A DNA stretch of 64,000 nucleotides from Acidimicrobiales bacterium (GCA_041394245.1 JAWKIR010000003.1:62001-126000), one strand, 5' to 3'. Positions 35,447 to 44,715 are shown, counted from the first letter of the stretch. Notes: generated from the letters alone by a model not told the origin. Numbers and translations: made by a program.

Positions 35447-38400
35447 TCAGCCCCGGAACGTCATTCCCCGGTAGCCGGCGGAGAACCCGGCTGATTCGAG
35501 CCGGGCCGCCCACGGGGTCTCCCGGATCGGTTCGCCGTCGACCTTGCTGATCTCGAGCTTGGCGAGGCGACCGTTCTTGACGAGTTCCTGGATCGCCGTG
35601 ATCCACGCCGGCCCTTCGTCGGCCCCCGGGAAGGTGATCAGCGAACGCCCACCGCGCTCGAGCTCGACGAGTGGGCGTCCGTCGTGCAGCACCACGTGGG
35701 CGCCGGCGGCCCGCACCGGTCGCCCCGCCGTCTCGGGCCAGGCGAGCGCCGCACCGTAGGGCTGTGCGGGGTCGGTGGCCGCGAGGACGATGGGTTCGCC
35801 GTCGGCATCGCAGGCACGGACAGCGCGCAACCGATCGACAGCTCCGGGAAGGGCGAACTGGGCCGCGCCGAGACCGGCGACGAAATAACCGCGACGTACT
35901 TCGCCGCGTTCCTCGAGCGCCTTGAGCAGCGGATAGACACCGGCGAACCCGCCCTCGTGGCCTTCGCCCAGCGCGGCCTCGCGGGTCAGCACGCCATAGC
36001 GGTCGAGGAGCTGATGGGCGCGGGCGTGGGCCATCTCGGTGGGGGTCGGGACTGGCAGACGCAGCGGCGCCACCAGCGACCATCGTCCGGCCGCGGCGGG
36101 CGGACCGAGCCGGGTGAGCCCTCCGGGTCGGGGTCGGCGCCGACGCGCCGTCGCCTTCGCACCGGGCTTCCCCGCCGCACCGGCAACCAACGCACGCAGC
36201 GGTGCCAGCGTGTCGTTGGTGACCTCGCCCGCCCACACCAGGTCCCACAGAGCGGCGAGCACCGACGGGTCGTCGTAGGGCAGTTCGGCGGCGGCCACCG
36301 CGCCCACGATCTCGGGCCAGAAGGACGCGCCGCGGCTGACGAGGTGGGAGCGAATCGCCTCGTGGACCGGATCGAGGGGCGGATCATCGGCCGGTGGGGC
36401 GAGGAGCCCGACCTGGTCGCGAAACAGCAGCCGCACACGACCGTCCGTGGCGCCGATGGCACCGGCGCCCACCCAGACGACCTCGCCGGTCGTGCACAGG
36501 GTGTCGAGGTCGCTCGGCTGGAACCCGCCGAGGCGGGCGGGAAGGACGTCGGTTTCGATCACGGAGGCGGCGATCGGTGCGCCCTGGAGTTGGGCCAGTA
36601 CCTCGGCCAACCCGTCGATGCCGCGGCGACGGCTGCCGACGCCCTGCCACGCGGGAAGGAAGCGGGCGAGCGCGTCGGCCTCGACCGGCTCGATCTCGTG
36701 ACGCAGCTCGGCCAACGACCGACGTCGGAGCTGGCGGAGCACGTCGTCGTCGCAGTACTCCCGTTCGATCCCTCCGGGTCGGAACTCGCCCCGCACGACC
36801 CGCCCCTCGGTCAGCAGACGATCGAGGGCGACGGTCACCCGGTCGACGGCGATCCCGAGCCATCGGGCGATGTCGCGAGCCAGGAACGGTCCGTGTGTCC
36901 GGGCGTAGCGTCGACACAGATCGCCGAGCGGATCGTCGACCGGATCGGTGAACACCGCAGGGAGGCCGACCGGCAGCGCGACGCCGAGGGCGTCGCGGAG
37001 CCGGGCCGCATCATCGGAGGCGGCCACCCGTGCGCCGTCGGCGATGCGCACCTCGATGACGCGGCGCTCCTCGACGAGCTGACGGGTCCAGGCGACCACG
37101 TCGGCGTCGTCGACCGTTCGCGCCTCGAGGTCGAGCATCGAGAGCGGCCCCAGCGTGCGCAGCAGATCGTGGAGTTCGTCGCGATCACGGGCCTTGCGTC
37201 CGTCGACGAGGCATTGGAGTTCGAGCTCCACATCGGCCAGCACGTCGGCCGACAGCAGCTCGCGCAGTTCCTCGGCGCCGAGGAGATCACGCAGCAGATC
37301 GCGATCGAGGGCGAGGGCCGCGGCGCGGCGCTCGGCGATCGGTGCGTCGCCCTCGTACATGTAGACGGCGATCCACGAGAACAGCAGCGATTGGGCGAAC
37401 GGCGACGCCTTGGGGGTCTCGACCGGCACGATACGGATCTTGCGGCTCCGCAGCTCGGTCATCACCTGGCGCAGCGCGGGCACGTCGAAGACGTCGTTGA
37501 CGCACTCCCGCGTGGCTTCGAGCAGCATCGGGAACGACGGGTACTTCACGGCGACCGACAGGAGATCCGCAGCCCGCTGGCGCTGCTGCCACAACGGGGT
37601 GCGCTGATCGGGCCGACGTCGGGGCAGCAGCAACGCCCGGGCCGAACACTCGCGAAACCGCGAGGCGAACATCGAGGTCTCCGGGAGACGGGCGATGATC
37701 AGGTCGTCGATCTCGTCGGGATCGAAGAGAAGTTCGTCGACCGGGAGCCGGTCCATCGCCTCGGGGAGCCGCATCACGATGCCGTCGTCGCTCCACATGA
37801 GCTCGACATCGGCGCCCCATTCGGCCCCGAGGCGGGCCTGGAGCGCCATCCCCCACGGCGCGTGGACCTGGGCACCGAACGGGGTGAGGATGCAGACCCG
37901 CCAATCGCCGATCTCGTCGCGGAACCGCTCGACCACGATCGTTCGATCATCGGGCACTGCACCGGCGACTTCGAACTGCTCGGCGAGGTAGGCGATCAGG
38001 TTCTGGGCGGCCAACTCGTCGAGCCCGTGGCGCTCCCGCAGACGCGACATCGGGTCGGGGTCGTCGCGGATCTCGCGAACGAACGCGCCGATGGCCCGCC
38101 CGAGCTCCAGTGGACGGCCAGGGCCATCACCGTGCCAGAACGGCATCTTTCCGGGCTGGCCGGGGGCAGGGGTGACGATGACCCGCTCGAAGGTGATGTC
38201 CTCGATGCGCCAGGTCGATGCACCGAGCAGGAACGTCTCCCCCACCCGACTCTCGTAGACCATTTCCTCGTCGAGCTCCCCCACCCGAGTGCCGTCGGGC
38301 AGGAACACGCCGAACAGTCCGCGGTCGGGGATGGTGCCGGCGTTGGTGACGGCGAGTCGCTGGGAGCCGGCCCGACCGCGAACCGTCCCGGCGACGCGGT

Positions 38401-40018
38401 CATAGACGATGCGGGGTCGCAGCTCGGAGAACTCCTCGGAGGGATAGGTGCCCGACAGCAGGTCGAGCACGTTGCCGAGCACCTCGTCGGACAGGTCGTT
38501 GAAGTTCGCACTGCGGCGAACGAGTGCCGCGAGTTCGACGACGTCCCAGTCGTCCATCGCGCACATGGCGACGATCTGCTGGGCGAGCACGTCGAGCGGG
38601 TTGCGCGGGTAGTGGGTCTCCTCGATGAGTCCCTGGTGCATGCGATCGACGACGACGGCGGCCTCGAGCAGATCGGCGCGATGCTTCGGGAAGATCTTGC
38701 CGCGGCTCGGCTCGCCGACCTGGTGGCCGGCCCGACCGATGCGCTGCATGCCCGATGCGACCGATCCGGGACTGGCGACCTGGATGACCAGATCCACCGC
38801 GCCCATGTCGATGCCGAGCTCGAGCGACGAGGTCGCGACGAGGCCCTTGAGATCGCCGCGTTTCAGCTCATCCTCGATCTGCAGCCGTCGCTCCCGCGAG
38901 AGCGACCCGTGATGGGCCTTGACCAGTTCCTCGCCCTCCACGGCGCTGGTGCCCGTCTGCTCGTCGCCCGCGCCCACGATCACCGGCGGAGACGGCAGCG
39001 TCAGACCCTCGCCGAGCGCCGCCTTCTCGAGTGACAGCTCGTTGAGCCGTGTGGCGAGACGCTCGCTCAGTCGTCGGGCATTGGCGAAGATCAGGGTCGA
39101 GTGGTGCGTCTCGACGAGCTCGAGCAGCCGGGGGTGGATCGACGGCCAGATGCTGCGCCGGCCCGGCGATGCCGCCGCCGGACCGTCGATGGGGGCTTCG
39201 ATCCGCTCGCCGAGTGCACCCATGTCGTCGATCGGGACGACGACCTCGATGTCGAGCTCCTTGCGGGCCCCGGCGTCGACGACGGTGACGGATCGAGGAA
39301 CGACCGCGCCGTCGGCATCGACGGTCGCGCCGCCGAGGAACCGGGCGATCTCGTCGAGCGGACGCTGCGTGGCCGACAGCGCGATGCGCTGAGGTGGGCG
39401 GGGGGTGAGCTCCTCGAGCCGTTCGAGCGAGAGCATCAGGTGGGCACCACGCTTGGTGCCGGCCATCGCGTGGATCTCGTCGATGATCACGTGCTGGACG
39501 TTGGCCAGTGTCTCGCGCGCCTTCGAGGTGAGCATCAGGTAGAGCGACTCGGGCGTGGTGATCAAGATGTCGGGCGGGTGGCGGATCAGCTGACGACGTT
39601 CCTGCGTCGGTGTGTCGCCCGTGCGGATGCCGACGGTCGGGGTGTGGACCGTCGACCCTGCGCGCTGCGCGGCGAAACCGATCCCCTTCAGCGGCGCTCG
39701 AAGGTTCTTCTCGACGTCGACGGCGAGGGCGCGCAACGGCGAGAGGTAGAGCACCCGCGTGCGTTGCTGTTCGTCGTCGGGAACGGGGTCGACGGCGAGT
39801 CGGTCGAGCGCCCACAGGAAGGCCGACAGGGTCTTGCCGGTCCCCGTCGGGGCGAGGATCAGTGTGTGGTCGCCGTCGGCGATGGCCGGCCACCCGGTGA
39901 CCTGGGGTGCTGTCGGCGCGCGGAAGGTGGAGGTGAACCACTCCCGCACCGGCGGCGAGAACCGCGAGAGGGCATCCTGTGCGGCGCGGTGCTCGGGATC
40001 GCGGTCATCGACTCCCAT
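35447..40018 (-). CDS. lhr: Lhr-family ATP-dependent helicase (long form)
   Basis: A 1523-residue superfamily 2 helicase, the normal length for bacterial long Lhr. Walker A L-A-P-T-G-T-G-K-T lies near residues 50-58, the D-E-I-H box near 165, S-A-T near 200, and motif VI with Q-R-I-G-R-A-G-H near 425. A winged-helix and beta-barrel core follow, and a Lhr-CTD of about 650 residues ends in the W-x-x-x-L-x-x-x-G-F pattern. It unwinds RNA-DNA and DNA substrates with 3'-5' polarity in DNA repair. The start at ATG 40018 agrees with TAGCGT seven bases upstream. It is divergent from the iron-regulator gene, with a long inverted repeat between them. Confidence 0.93.
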   Translation of the reverse strand: MGVDDRDPEHRAAQDALSRFSPPVREWFTSTFRAPTAPQVTGWPAIADGDHTLILAPTGTGKTLSAFLWALDRLAVDPVPDDEQQRTRVLYLSPLRALAVDVEKNLRAPLKGIGFAAQRAGSTVHTPTVGIRTGDTPTQERRQLIRHPPDILITTPESLYLMLTSKARETLANVQHVIIDEIHAMAGTKRGAHLMLSLERLEELTPRPPQRIALSATQRPLDEIARFLGGATVDADGAVVPRSVTVVDAGARKELDIEVVVPIDDMGALGERIEAPIDGPAAASPGRRSIWPSIHPRLLELVETHHSTLIFANARRLSERLATRLNELSLEKAALGEGLTLPSPPVIVGAGDEQTGTSAVEGEELVKAHHGSLSRERRLQIEDELKRGDLKGLVATSSLELGIDMGAVDLVIQVASPGSVASGMQRIGRAGHQVGEPSRGKIFPKHRADLLEAAVVVDRMHQGLIEETHYPRNPLDVLAQQIVAMCAMDDWDVVELAALVRRSANFNDLSDEVLGNVLDLLSGTYPSEEFSELRPRIVYDRVAGTVRGRAGSQRLAVTNAGTIPDRGLFGVFLPDGTRVGELDEEMVYESRVGETFLLGASTWRIEDITFERVIVTPAPGQPGKMPFWHGDGPGRPLELGRAIGAFVREIRDDPDPMSRLRERHGLDELAAQNLIAYLAEQFEVAGAVPDDRTIVVERFRDEIGDWRVCILTPFGAQVHAPWGMALQARLGAEWGADVELMWSDDGIVMRLPEAMDRLPVDELLFDPDEIDDLIIARLPETSMFASRFRECSARALLLPRRRPDQRTPLWQQRQRAADLLSVAVKYPSFPMLLEATRECVNDVFDVPALRQVMTELRSRKIRIVPVETPKASPFAQSLLFSWIAVYMYEGDAPIAERRAAALALDRDLLRDLLGAEELRELLSADVLADVELELQCLVDGRKARDRDELHDLLRTLGPLSMLDLEARTVDDADVVAWTRQLVEERRVIEVRIADGARVAASDDAARLRDALGVALPVGLPAVFTDPVDDPLGDLCRRYARTHGPFLARDIARWLGIAVDRVTVALDRLLTEGRVVRGEFRPGGIEREYCDDDVLRQLRRRSLAELRHEIEPVEADALARFLPAWQGVGSRRRGIDGLAEVLAQLQGAPIAASVIETDVLPARLGGFQPSDLDTLCTTGEVVWVGAGAIGATDGRVRLLFRDQVGLLAPPADDPPLDPVHEAIRSHLVSRGASFWPEIVGAVAAAELPYDDPSVLAALWDLVWAGEVTNDTLAPLRALVAGAAGKPGAKATARRRRPRPGGLTRLGPPAAAGRWSLVAPLRLPVPTPTEMAHARAHQLLDRYGVLTREAALGEGHEGGFAGVYPLLKALEERGEVRRGYFVAGLGAAQFALPGAVDRLRAVRACDADGEPIVLAATDPAQPYGAALAWPETAGRPVRAAGAHVVLHDGRPLVELERGGRSLITFPGADEGPAWITAIQELVKNGRLAKLEISKVDGEPIRETPWAARLESAGFSAGYRGMTFRG

Positions 40019-40031
40019 GCCGGGCACGCTA
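40019..40031 (-). promoter_or_regulatory. -10 element (TAGCGT) for leaderless lhr
   Basis: On the minus strand TAGCGT (40031-40026), then seven bases, then ATG 40018. Confidence 0.5.
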
Positions 40032-40063
40032 CCCACGCCGACCGACCCCGTCCCCTCCCCCAC

Positions 40064-40120
40064 TCCGATCTGCGTCGAGTAGCCCCACTCGGGGGGCGGG
40101 GAGACTCGACGCAGATCGGA
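40064..40120. repeat. 17-bp perfect inverted repeat between lhr and the DtxR-family gene
   Basis: 40064-40080 is the exact reverse complement of 40104-40120 (17 bases each) with a 23-base G/C-rich spacer. The element ends two bases before the -10 hexamer of the iron-regulator gene and starts 33 bases from that of lhr. It could be an operator pair looped by a dimeric regulator, a leader hairpin, or a small dispersed repeat. Confidence 0.75.
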
Positions 40121-40122
40121 AG

Positions 40123-40133
40123 TAGGATGTGGG
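40123..40133 (+). promoter_or_regulatory. -10 element (TAGGAT) for leaderless iron-regulator gene
   Basis: TAGGAT at 40123-40128, then five bases, then ATG 40134. The right arm of the 17-bp inverted repeat lies immediately upstream, over the -35 region. Confidence 0.5.
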
Positions 40134-40817
40134 ATGGCGCGAGACGAAACTGCCGAGTACGAGTCACCCGAATGGCATCCCGCGTTCGAGGAGTACTGCG
40201 AAACGATCTTCGAGCTCGACGAGGACGACTTCGATGTCATCCAGGCCCGGATCGCCGAGCGCCTCGACGTGTCGCGGCCGGCGGTGTCGGAGATGGTGAA
40301 GCGCATGGAAGCCGAGGGCCTCATCGAGTCGGGTCGCCAGATCACGCTGACCGACGCGGGACGGGCGCTGGCCGAGACCGTGGTGCGCCGTCATCGCCTG
40401 GCCGAGCGGTTCCTCACCGACATTCTCGGACTCTCGTGGGCCGACGCCCACCAGGAGGCCGGCAAGTGGGAGCACGTCATCTCTCCGACCGTCGAGGCCG
40501 CGATGATGTCACGCCTCGACGACCCGACCACGTGCCCGCACGGCAACCCGATCCCGGGCAGCGGGTACGAAGCACCCAACCTGGTGACCCTCGATTCGCT
40601 GGAGGTGGGCAACGCATTCACCGTGCGCAGGATCCCCGAGGAGCTCGAGTTCCTCGAGGGCATGCTCGACTTTCTCGAGCAGTCGTCGATCACACCGGGG
40701 TCGAAGGGCCGCCTCACGGCGATGTCGCCCGACGGCACGGCAACGGTGGAGATCGACGGCGCCGCGATCGGTGTCGGCGAGTTCGCCACCGCCCGCATCC
40801 TCGTCACCACCGGCTAG
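40134..40817 (+). CDS. DtxR/IdeR-family metal-dependent repressor
   Basis: A 227-residue regulator with the three-part plan of IdeR. The N-terminal winged helix (about 10-75) has I-A-E-R-L-D-V-S-R-P-A-V-S-E-M. The dimer/metal domain has H-R-L-A-E-R-F-L, W-E-H-V-I-S and C-P-H-G-N-P-I-P-G, whose His, Glu and Cys match the known metal ligands. A FeoA/SH3-like C-terminal domain follows (about 160-227). With Fe(II) bound, such proteins repress iron uptake genes. The ferric-iron ABC importer lies immediately downstream on the other strand, and its substrate-binding protein gene has a dyad over the promoter, so a regulator-target relation is likely. The stop shares CTAG with the convergent permease gene. 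Confidence 0.88.
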   Translation: MARDETAEYESPEWHPAFEEYCETIFELDEDDFDVIQARIAERLDVSRPAVSEMVKRMEAEGLIESGRQITLTDAGRALAETVVRRHRLAERFLTDILGLSWADAHQEAGKWEHVISPTVEAAMMSRLDDPTTCPHGNPIPGSGYEAPNLVTLDSLEVGNAFTVRRIPEELEFLEGMLDFLEQSSITPGSKGRLTAMSPDGTATVEIDGAAIGVGEFATARILVTTG

Positions 40818-42451
40818 TAGTGCTCCAGTCGGCGCAGGACAACGGCCCAGGTGAGCACGGCCGACACGGCAACGAGCGCGAGTGACGCGAGTGCTCCCTG
40901 CGCGAGGGCGCCGCTCTCGCCCGCGCTCCAGATCTCGGTGGCGAGGGTGTCGAACCCGGTGGGAGCGAGGAGCTTCGTCGCCGGGAGCTCCTTCATGGTC
41001 GACAACATGACGAGGCCGGCACCGGCGAGGAGGCCCGGCGCCATGAGGGGCAGTTCGATCGTGAGGAGGCGGCGGACACGGCCGGCGCCCAGGGTCGCGG
41101 CGGCGTCGCCGAGCCGGGCCGGCACCGCCCCGACGGCAACGTGTGCGGCGCGGGTCGCCTGCGCCCCGAAGTGGAGCACATAGGCGAGGATCAGCAGCGG
41201 GAAGGTCTGGTACCAGCGCTCGATGATCGGCGCGTCGATGGCCCAGAAGACGATCGACAGTGCGATCACCACACCGGGAAGGGCGAAGCCGGCCACGACC
41301 ATCGAGTTGGCGGTTCCGCCGATACGGCTGCGGTATCGGGCCGTGAGCCAGGCCACCGGGAGCACGACCGCGATCGCGATCGCCGCGGTGATCAGGCCCG
41401 CCTGCGCGGTGTGGAGCGCGGGTTCGACGAGGGCGCCGAGGTCGGTACCGAGGCCGATGGTGTCGGAATCGGCGCGCAGGCCGCGCCACGCCCAGAAGGC
41501 GAAGACCGCCACCGGGCCGGCGAGGGCGTTGCCGAGAAGGGCGACCACGACGACGAGGGCGGGCCAGCGCCATCGGCCCAGCGGCACGACCAGGGCGTCG
41601 CGGGTGCGTACGACCTCGACTCGCTGGCGGCGGCGATCGAGCGCCCGCTCGGCACCGACGACCGTCAGCGCCACGACACCGAGCACCAGCGAGAGCCCCA
41701 TCGCCCGGGGCTGATCGAAGAGTCGGTCGGAGTAGATGTCGCGGGTGAGGGTGTCGTAGCGCAGCAGGTTGACGGCCCCCCAGTCGCTGATGGCATAGAG
41801 GAAGACGAGCATCGCGCCGGCCCAGATCGCACCCGACACCTGGGGCAGGACGACCGTGCGGAAGACCGCCCACGGGGACCGTCCGAGGATGCGGGCCGAT
41901 TCCTCGAGCGAAGGAGAGAGCGCCGCCATGCGAGCGGCCACCGGGAGGTACACGTAGGGGTAGGTGAAGAGCGTCAGCACGAGCCAGGCGCCGCGGAAGC
42001 CCTTCATGTCGGGGAGGTTGTCGATACCGACGGGGGTGAGGATCTCCTCGACGAGACCGCCGGTCGCGAACGCGGCGATGAGCGCCGTGGCGCCGACGAA
42101 GCTGGGGAACACCAGCGGGAGCGGCGACAGCACCCGCAGCACCCGCCGGCCCGGCAGGTCGGTGCGAATGGTGAGCCAGGCGAGCGCGGTGCCGATCACG
42201 ACCGACGAGAGTGCGACGCTGAGTCCGAGCCACAGCGACCGACGAAGCGGCTCCCAGGTGTCGGCCGACCAGATGATCGAACCGAGGTCGGTCCCGAGAT
42301 CCAGGTTGCGCGCGACGACATAGGCGAACGGCCCCAGGAAGACGAGACCGGTGAGAACCCCGAGGAACAGCAAACCGGCCGGCGGGCGCGCACGCGCACC
42401 GCCGGCCGGGGCCGTGGAAGCCGACGAGGAGGAACTACTCGACGAGGCCAC
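40814..42451 (-). CDS. ferric-iron ABC transporter permease (FbpB/SfuB type, fused double domain)
   Basis: A 545-residue permease with two BPD_transp_1 domains in one chain and about twelve transmembrane helices, the usual form in Fe(3+) importers. EAA-type loops are visible near residues 165-185 (L-E-E-S-A-R-I-L-G-R-S-P-W-A-V-F) and 440-460 (L-G-D-A-A-A-T-L-G-A-G-R). A Ser-only run follows the start codon and precedes the first helix at about 27-47. The GTG start at 42451 overlaps the end of the binding-protein gene by 17 bases, so expression is coupled. It forms the channel for the binding protein and ATPase encoded upstream. Confidence 0.88.
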   Translation of the reverse strand: MASSSSSSSSASTAPAGGARARPPAGLLFLGVLTGLVFLGPFAYVVARNLDLGTDLGSIIWSADTWEPLRRSLWLGLSVALSSVVIGTALAWLTIRTDLPGRRVLRVLSPLPLVFPSFVGATALIAAFATGGLVEEILTPVGIDNLPDMKGFRGAWLVLTLFTYPYVYLPVAARMAALSPSLEESARILGRSPWAVFRTVVLPQVSGAIWAGAMLVFLYAISDWGAVNLLRYDTLTRDIYSDRLFDQPRAMGLSLVLGVVALTVVGAERALDRRRQRVEVVRTRDALVVPLGRWRWPALVVVVALLGNALAGPVAVFAFWAWRGLRADSDTIGLGTDLGALVEPALHTAQAGLITAAIAIAVVLPVAWLTARYRSRIGGTANSMVVAGFALPGVVIALSIVFWAIDAPIIERWYQTFPLLILAYVLHFGAQATRAAHVAVGAVPARLGDAAATLGAGRVRRLLTIELPLMAPGLLAGAGLVMLSTMKELPATKLLAPTGFDTLATEIWSAGESGALAQGALASLALVAVSAVLTWAVVLRRLEHY

Positions 42452-43505
42452 TCTCTCGAATCAGTTCGATCGTGCCGGTCAGGCCGTCACCGAGCACCGA
42501 GTAGTCGATGGTGTCGGTGGCGTAGCCGTCGAGCGCGGGAAGGCCCTCGGGTGCCGCAACGCCGGGGAGCAGCGGGTACTCCTGGGTTTCGGTCACGAAC
42601 GTCGACTGTGCCGCTTCGCCGAGCAGGAACGCCAGGAGCTGCGCGGCCTCGTCCTTCGCGTCCGACGATTCGAGGACCGCGCCACCGGTCACGATCACCA
42701 GCGAACCGAGGTCGGTGGTGTCGAGGAAGTGGTTGACGCTCGGGAGCGACGGGTCGGCTTCGAGCGCCCGCAGGTTGTAGTAGTGGTTGACGAGGCCGAG
42801 GGGAATCTCACCCCGCCCCACCGCCTCGACGATGGCGGAGTTCTTCGGGTAGTTCGGCGAGTTGTTGGCCGCCATTCCCTCGAGCCATGCGCGGGTGGCG
42901 TCGTCGCCCAACTCGCTGCGCATCGCAGTCACGAAATCCTGGAACGAGCCGTTGTCGGGGGCGACGCCCACCTGGCCTGCGTACTTCGGATCGGTCAGGT
43001 CGAGCACCGACGCCGGAAGATCGGACGGGTCGACGAGCTCGGAGTTGTAGACGATGACGCGCACCCGGCCGGTGATGCCGACCCACGTGTCGTCGTTGGC
43101 GGCATAGCCCTCGTCGACGAGCCCGGTGAGCGAGCTGTCGAGGGTTGCCAGGCGATCCTCGCCCGCCAAGAGGCCGAGCGCTCCCGGGCTCTGGGAGATG
43201 AAGACGTCGGCGGGCGAATTGTCGCCCTCGGTCTGGATCAAGAGGGCGAGGTCGGCCGACCCCTCGTAGCGGGCGTTCACCTCGATGCCGGTCTCGGCGG
43301 TGAAGGCGTCGAGGAGCGGCTCGATGAGCTCCTGCTCGCGGCCGGAGTAGACCGTGATGGACGAGGCGCCCTCGCCGGCATCGCCGGTATCGCCGTCGCT
43401 GCTGTCGTCGCCGCACGCGGTGGCGAGCAGGGCGATGGCGAGGAGCGCGGCCGGCAACCGGCGTACGGTGCGCGAGCGTGGGTGTTTCGGAGATGGTTTC
43501 GTCAT
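42435..43505 (-). CDS. ferric-iron ABC transporter substrate-binding lipoprotein (FbpA/AfuA type)
   Basis: A 356-residue lipoprotein. The signal peptide ends in L-L-A-T-A-C near residue 26, followed by a Asp/Gly/Ser linker. The mature domain begins I-T-V-Y-S-G-R, carries D-V-F-I-S-Q-S-P-G near 90 and the tandem tyrosine iron ligands in V-N-H-Y-Y-N-L near 230. It captures ferric iron outside the membrane. The start is ATG 43505, which puts the basic residues directly before the hydrophobic core; TAGGTT seven bases upstream supports it. Its own promoter and dyad lie in the 58-base gap after the ATPase gene, so it can be regulated separately. Confidence 0.88.
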   Translation of the reverse strand: MTKPSPKHPRSRTVRRLPAALLAIALLATACGDDSSDGDTGDAGEGASSITVYSGREQELIEPLLDAFTAETGIEVNARYEGSADLALLIQTEGDNSPADVFISQSPGALGLLAGEDRLATLDSSLTGLVDEGYAANDDTWVGITGRVRVIVYNSELVDPSDLPASVLDLTDPKYAGQVGVAPDNGSFQDFVTAMRSELGDDATRAWLEGMAANNSPNYPKNSAIVEAVGRGEIPLGLVNHYYNLRALEADPSLPSVNHFLDTTDLGSLVIVTGGAVLESSDAKDEAAQLLAFLLGEAAQSTFVTETQEYPLLPGVAAPEGLPALDGYATDTIDYSVLGDGLTGTIELIRESGLVE

Positions 43506-43518
43506 AGGCGAGAACCTA
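43506..43518 (-). promoter_or_regulatory. -10 element (TAGGTT) for the iron-binding-protein gene
   Basis: On the minus strand TAGGTT (43518-43513), then seven bases, then ATG 43505. The -35 position falls exactly on the edge of the dyad at 43536-43551. Confidence 0.5.
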
Positions 43519-43535
43519 GCCAGGATCGACGGATT

Positions 43536-43551
43536 GTTAGGCGTCCTTAAC
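43536..43551. promoter_or_regulatory. candidate iron-regulator operator over the -35 region
   Basis: GTTAGGCGTCCTTAAC is a near-palindrome with TTAGG and CCTTAA halves, similar in composition to DtxR/IdeR boxes (TTAGG...CCTAA) but with shorter spacing. It begins 17 bases upstream of the -10 hexamer, a place where a bound repressor would block RNA polymerase. The DtxR/IdeR-type regulator is encoded 2.7 kb away in the same locus. Confidence 0.45.
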
Positions 43552-43563
43552 ATGTGATCTGCG

Positions 43564-44634
43564 TCACACCACCGTGGCGGCATCGGGTGCGTACGCGACG
43601 GTCGGCACCCCTCGGTGCCCGACTGCCACGGTGTCGCCGGCCCGGTGGGCGGGTGCGCCGGTGACACGACTCCGAACGACCGTGCCGTCGTCGAGCCGCA
43701 CCGTCGACAGGGCATCGTGCCCGTAGTACTCTACGTCGACCACCACGCCTCCGGTCCCGTCGGACAACACGATCTCCTCCGGCCGGATGAGGACCCGGAC
43801 GGGGCCCGTCCGCTCGTCGACGAGACCGATGACACCGAGAGGGGTCTCGGCCCGGTCGCCCCGAGCATCACCGGGAACCAGCTCGGCCTCACCCACGAAC
43901 GAGGCGAGCCACGGGTCGACCGGGTTGCGGTAGAGCTCGGCCGGCGACGCCTGCTGCACCACCCGGCCGTCGCGCATGACGGCGACCTGGTCACCGAGCA
44001 CGAACGCCTCGTCCTGATCGTGGGTGACGAACATCGCCGTCACGGACAGATCACGAAGCAGCCGGGCGACGTCGGCGCGCACATCGGCGCGGAGGTTGGT
44101 GTCGAGACTGGAGAACGGCTCGTCGAGCAGCAGGACATCGGGTTGGGGGGCGAGGGCGCGAGCCAGCGCGACCCGTTGCTGCTGGCCACCCGACAGCGAA
44201 CCCGGGAGCCGATCGGCGAGATCACCGACACCGACCATCTCGAGCAGCACACCGACCCGCCGACGGGCCTCCGGGTTGCGACGCCCGAAACGGCGGAGGC
44301 GAACGTCGCGCGGCAGGCCGTAGGCCACGTTCGCGGCCACGCTCAGGTGCGGGAACAAGGCCCAGTCCTGGAACACGAGCCCCACGCGACGCTCCTCAGC
44401 CGGCACACTCGTGCCGTCGCCGGCGACCCGCTGATCACCGAGCCAGACCTCACCGCTGTCGATCGACTGGAGACCGGCGATCACCCGCAACAGGGTGGTC
44501 TTCCCGCAGCCGCTGGGGCCGAGGATCGCCAGCTGCTGACCGGCCGACGCCTCGAGCGAGACACCGCGGAGCACGGGCGCGCCACCGAGGTCGAGGCGCA
44601 GGTCGTGCACGGCGACGCCGGGTTTGTGAGGCAT
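43564..44634 (-). CDS. ferric-iron ABC transporter ATPase (FbpC/PotA type)
   Basis: A 356-residue ATPase. Walker A G-P-S-G-C-G-K-T-T, Q-loop V-F-Q-D-W-A-L-F-P-H, signature L-S-G-G-Q-Q-Q-R, Walker B V-L-L-L-D-E-P-F-S-S-L-D and switch V-T-H-D-Q-D-E-A are followed by a C-terminal TOBE/OB domain (about 270-356) with L-I-R-P-E-E-I. This is the iron/polyamine/sulfate importer class. It is the first gene of the importer group and supplies energy to the fused permease. TAGCTT lies seven bases before its ATG. Confidence 0.9.
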   Translation of the reverse strand: MPHKPGVAVHDLRLDLGGAPVLRGVSLEASAGQQLAILGPSGCGKTTLLRVIAGLQSIDSGEVWLGDQRVAGDGTSVPAEERRVGLVFQDWALFPHLSVAANVAYGLPRDVRLRRFGRRNPEARRRVGVLLEMVGVGDLADRLPGSLSGGQQQRVALARALAPQPDVLLLDEPFSSLDTNLRADVRADVARLLRDLSVTAMFVTHDQDEAFVLGDQVAVMRDGRVVQQASPAELYRNPVDPWLASFVGEAELVPGDARGDRAETPLGVIGLVDERTGPVRVLIRPEEIVLSDGTGGVVVDVEYYGHDALSTVRLDDGTVVRSRVTGAPAHRAGDTVAVGHRGVPTVAYAPDAATVV

Positions 44635-44647
44635 GCTTTACAAGCTA
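44635..44647 (-). promoter_or_regulatory. -10 element (TAGCTT) ahead of iron-importer ATPase gene
   Basis: On the minus strand TAGCTT (44647-44642), then seven bases, then ATG 44634. Confidence 0.5.
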
Positions 44648-44715
44648 CCGGCGGACGCCCTGCGGCCACCACTTGCCCCGCCTGCCACCGGGGAGCACCA
44701 CCCTCGGCGCCGCAC

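Noticed and set aside
35684..39034. Over 1100-codon open frame antisense to lhr
   Set aside because: Lhr motifs are complete on the minus strand; the antisense product is low-complexity Arg/His/Glu/Gly and has no start signal.
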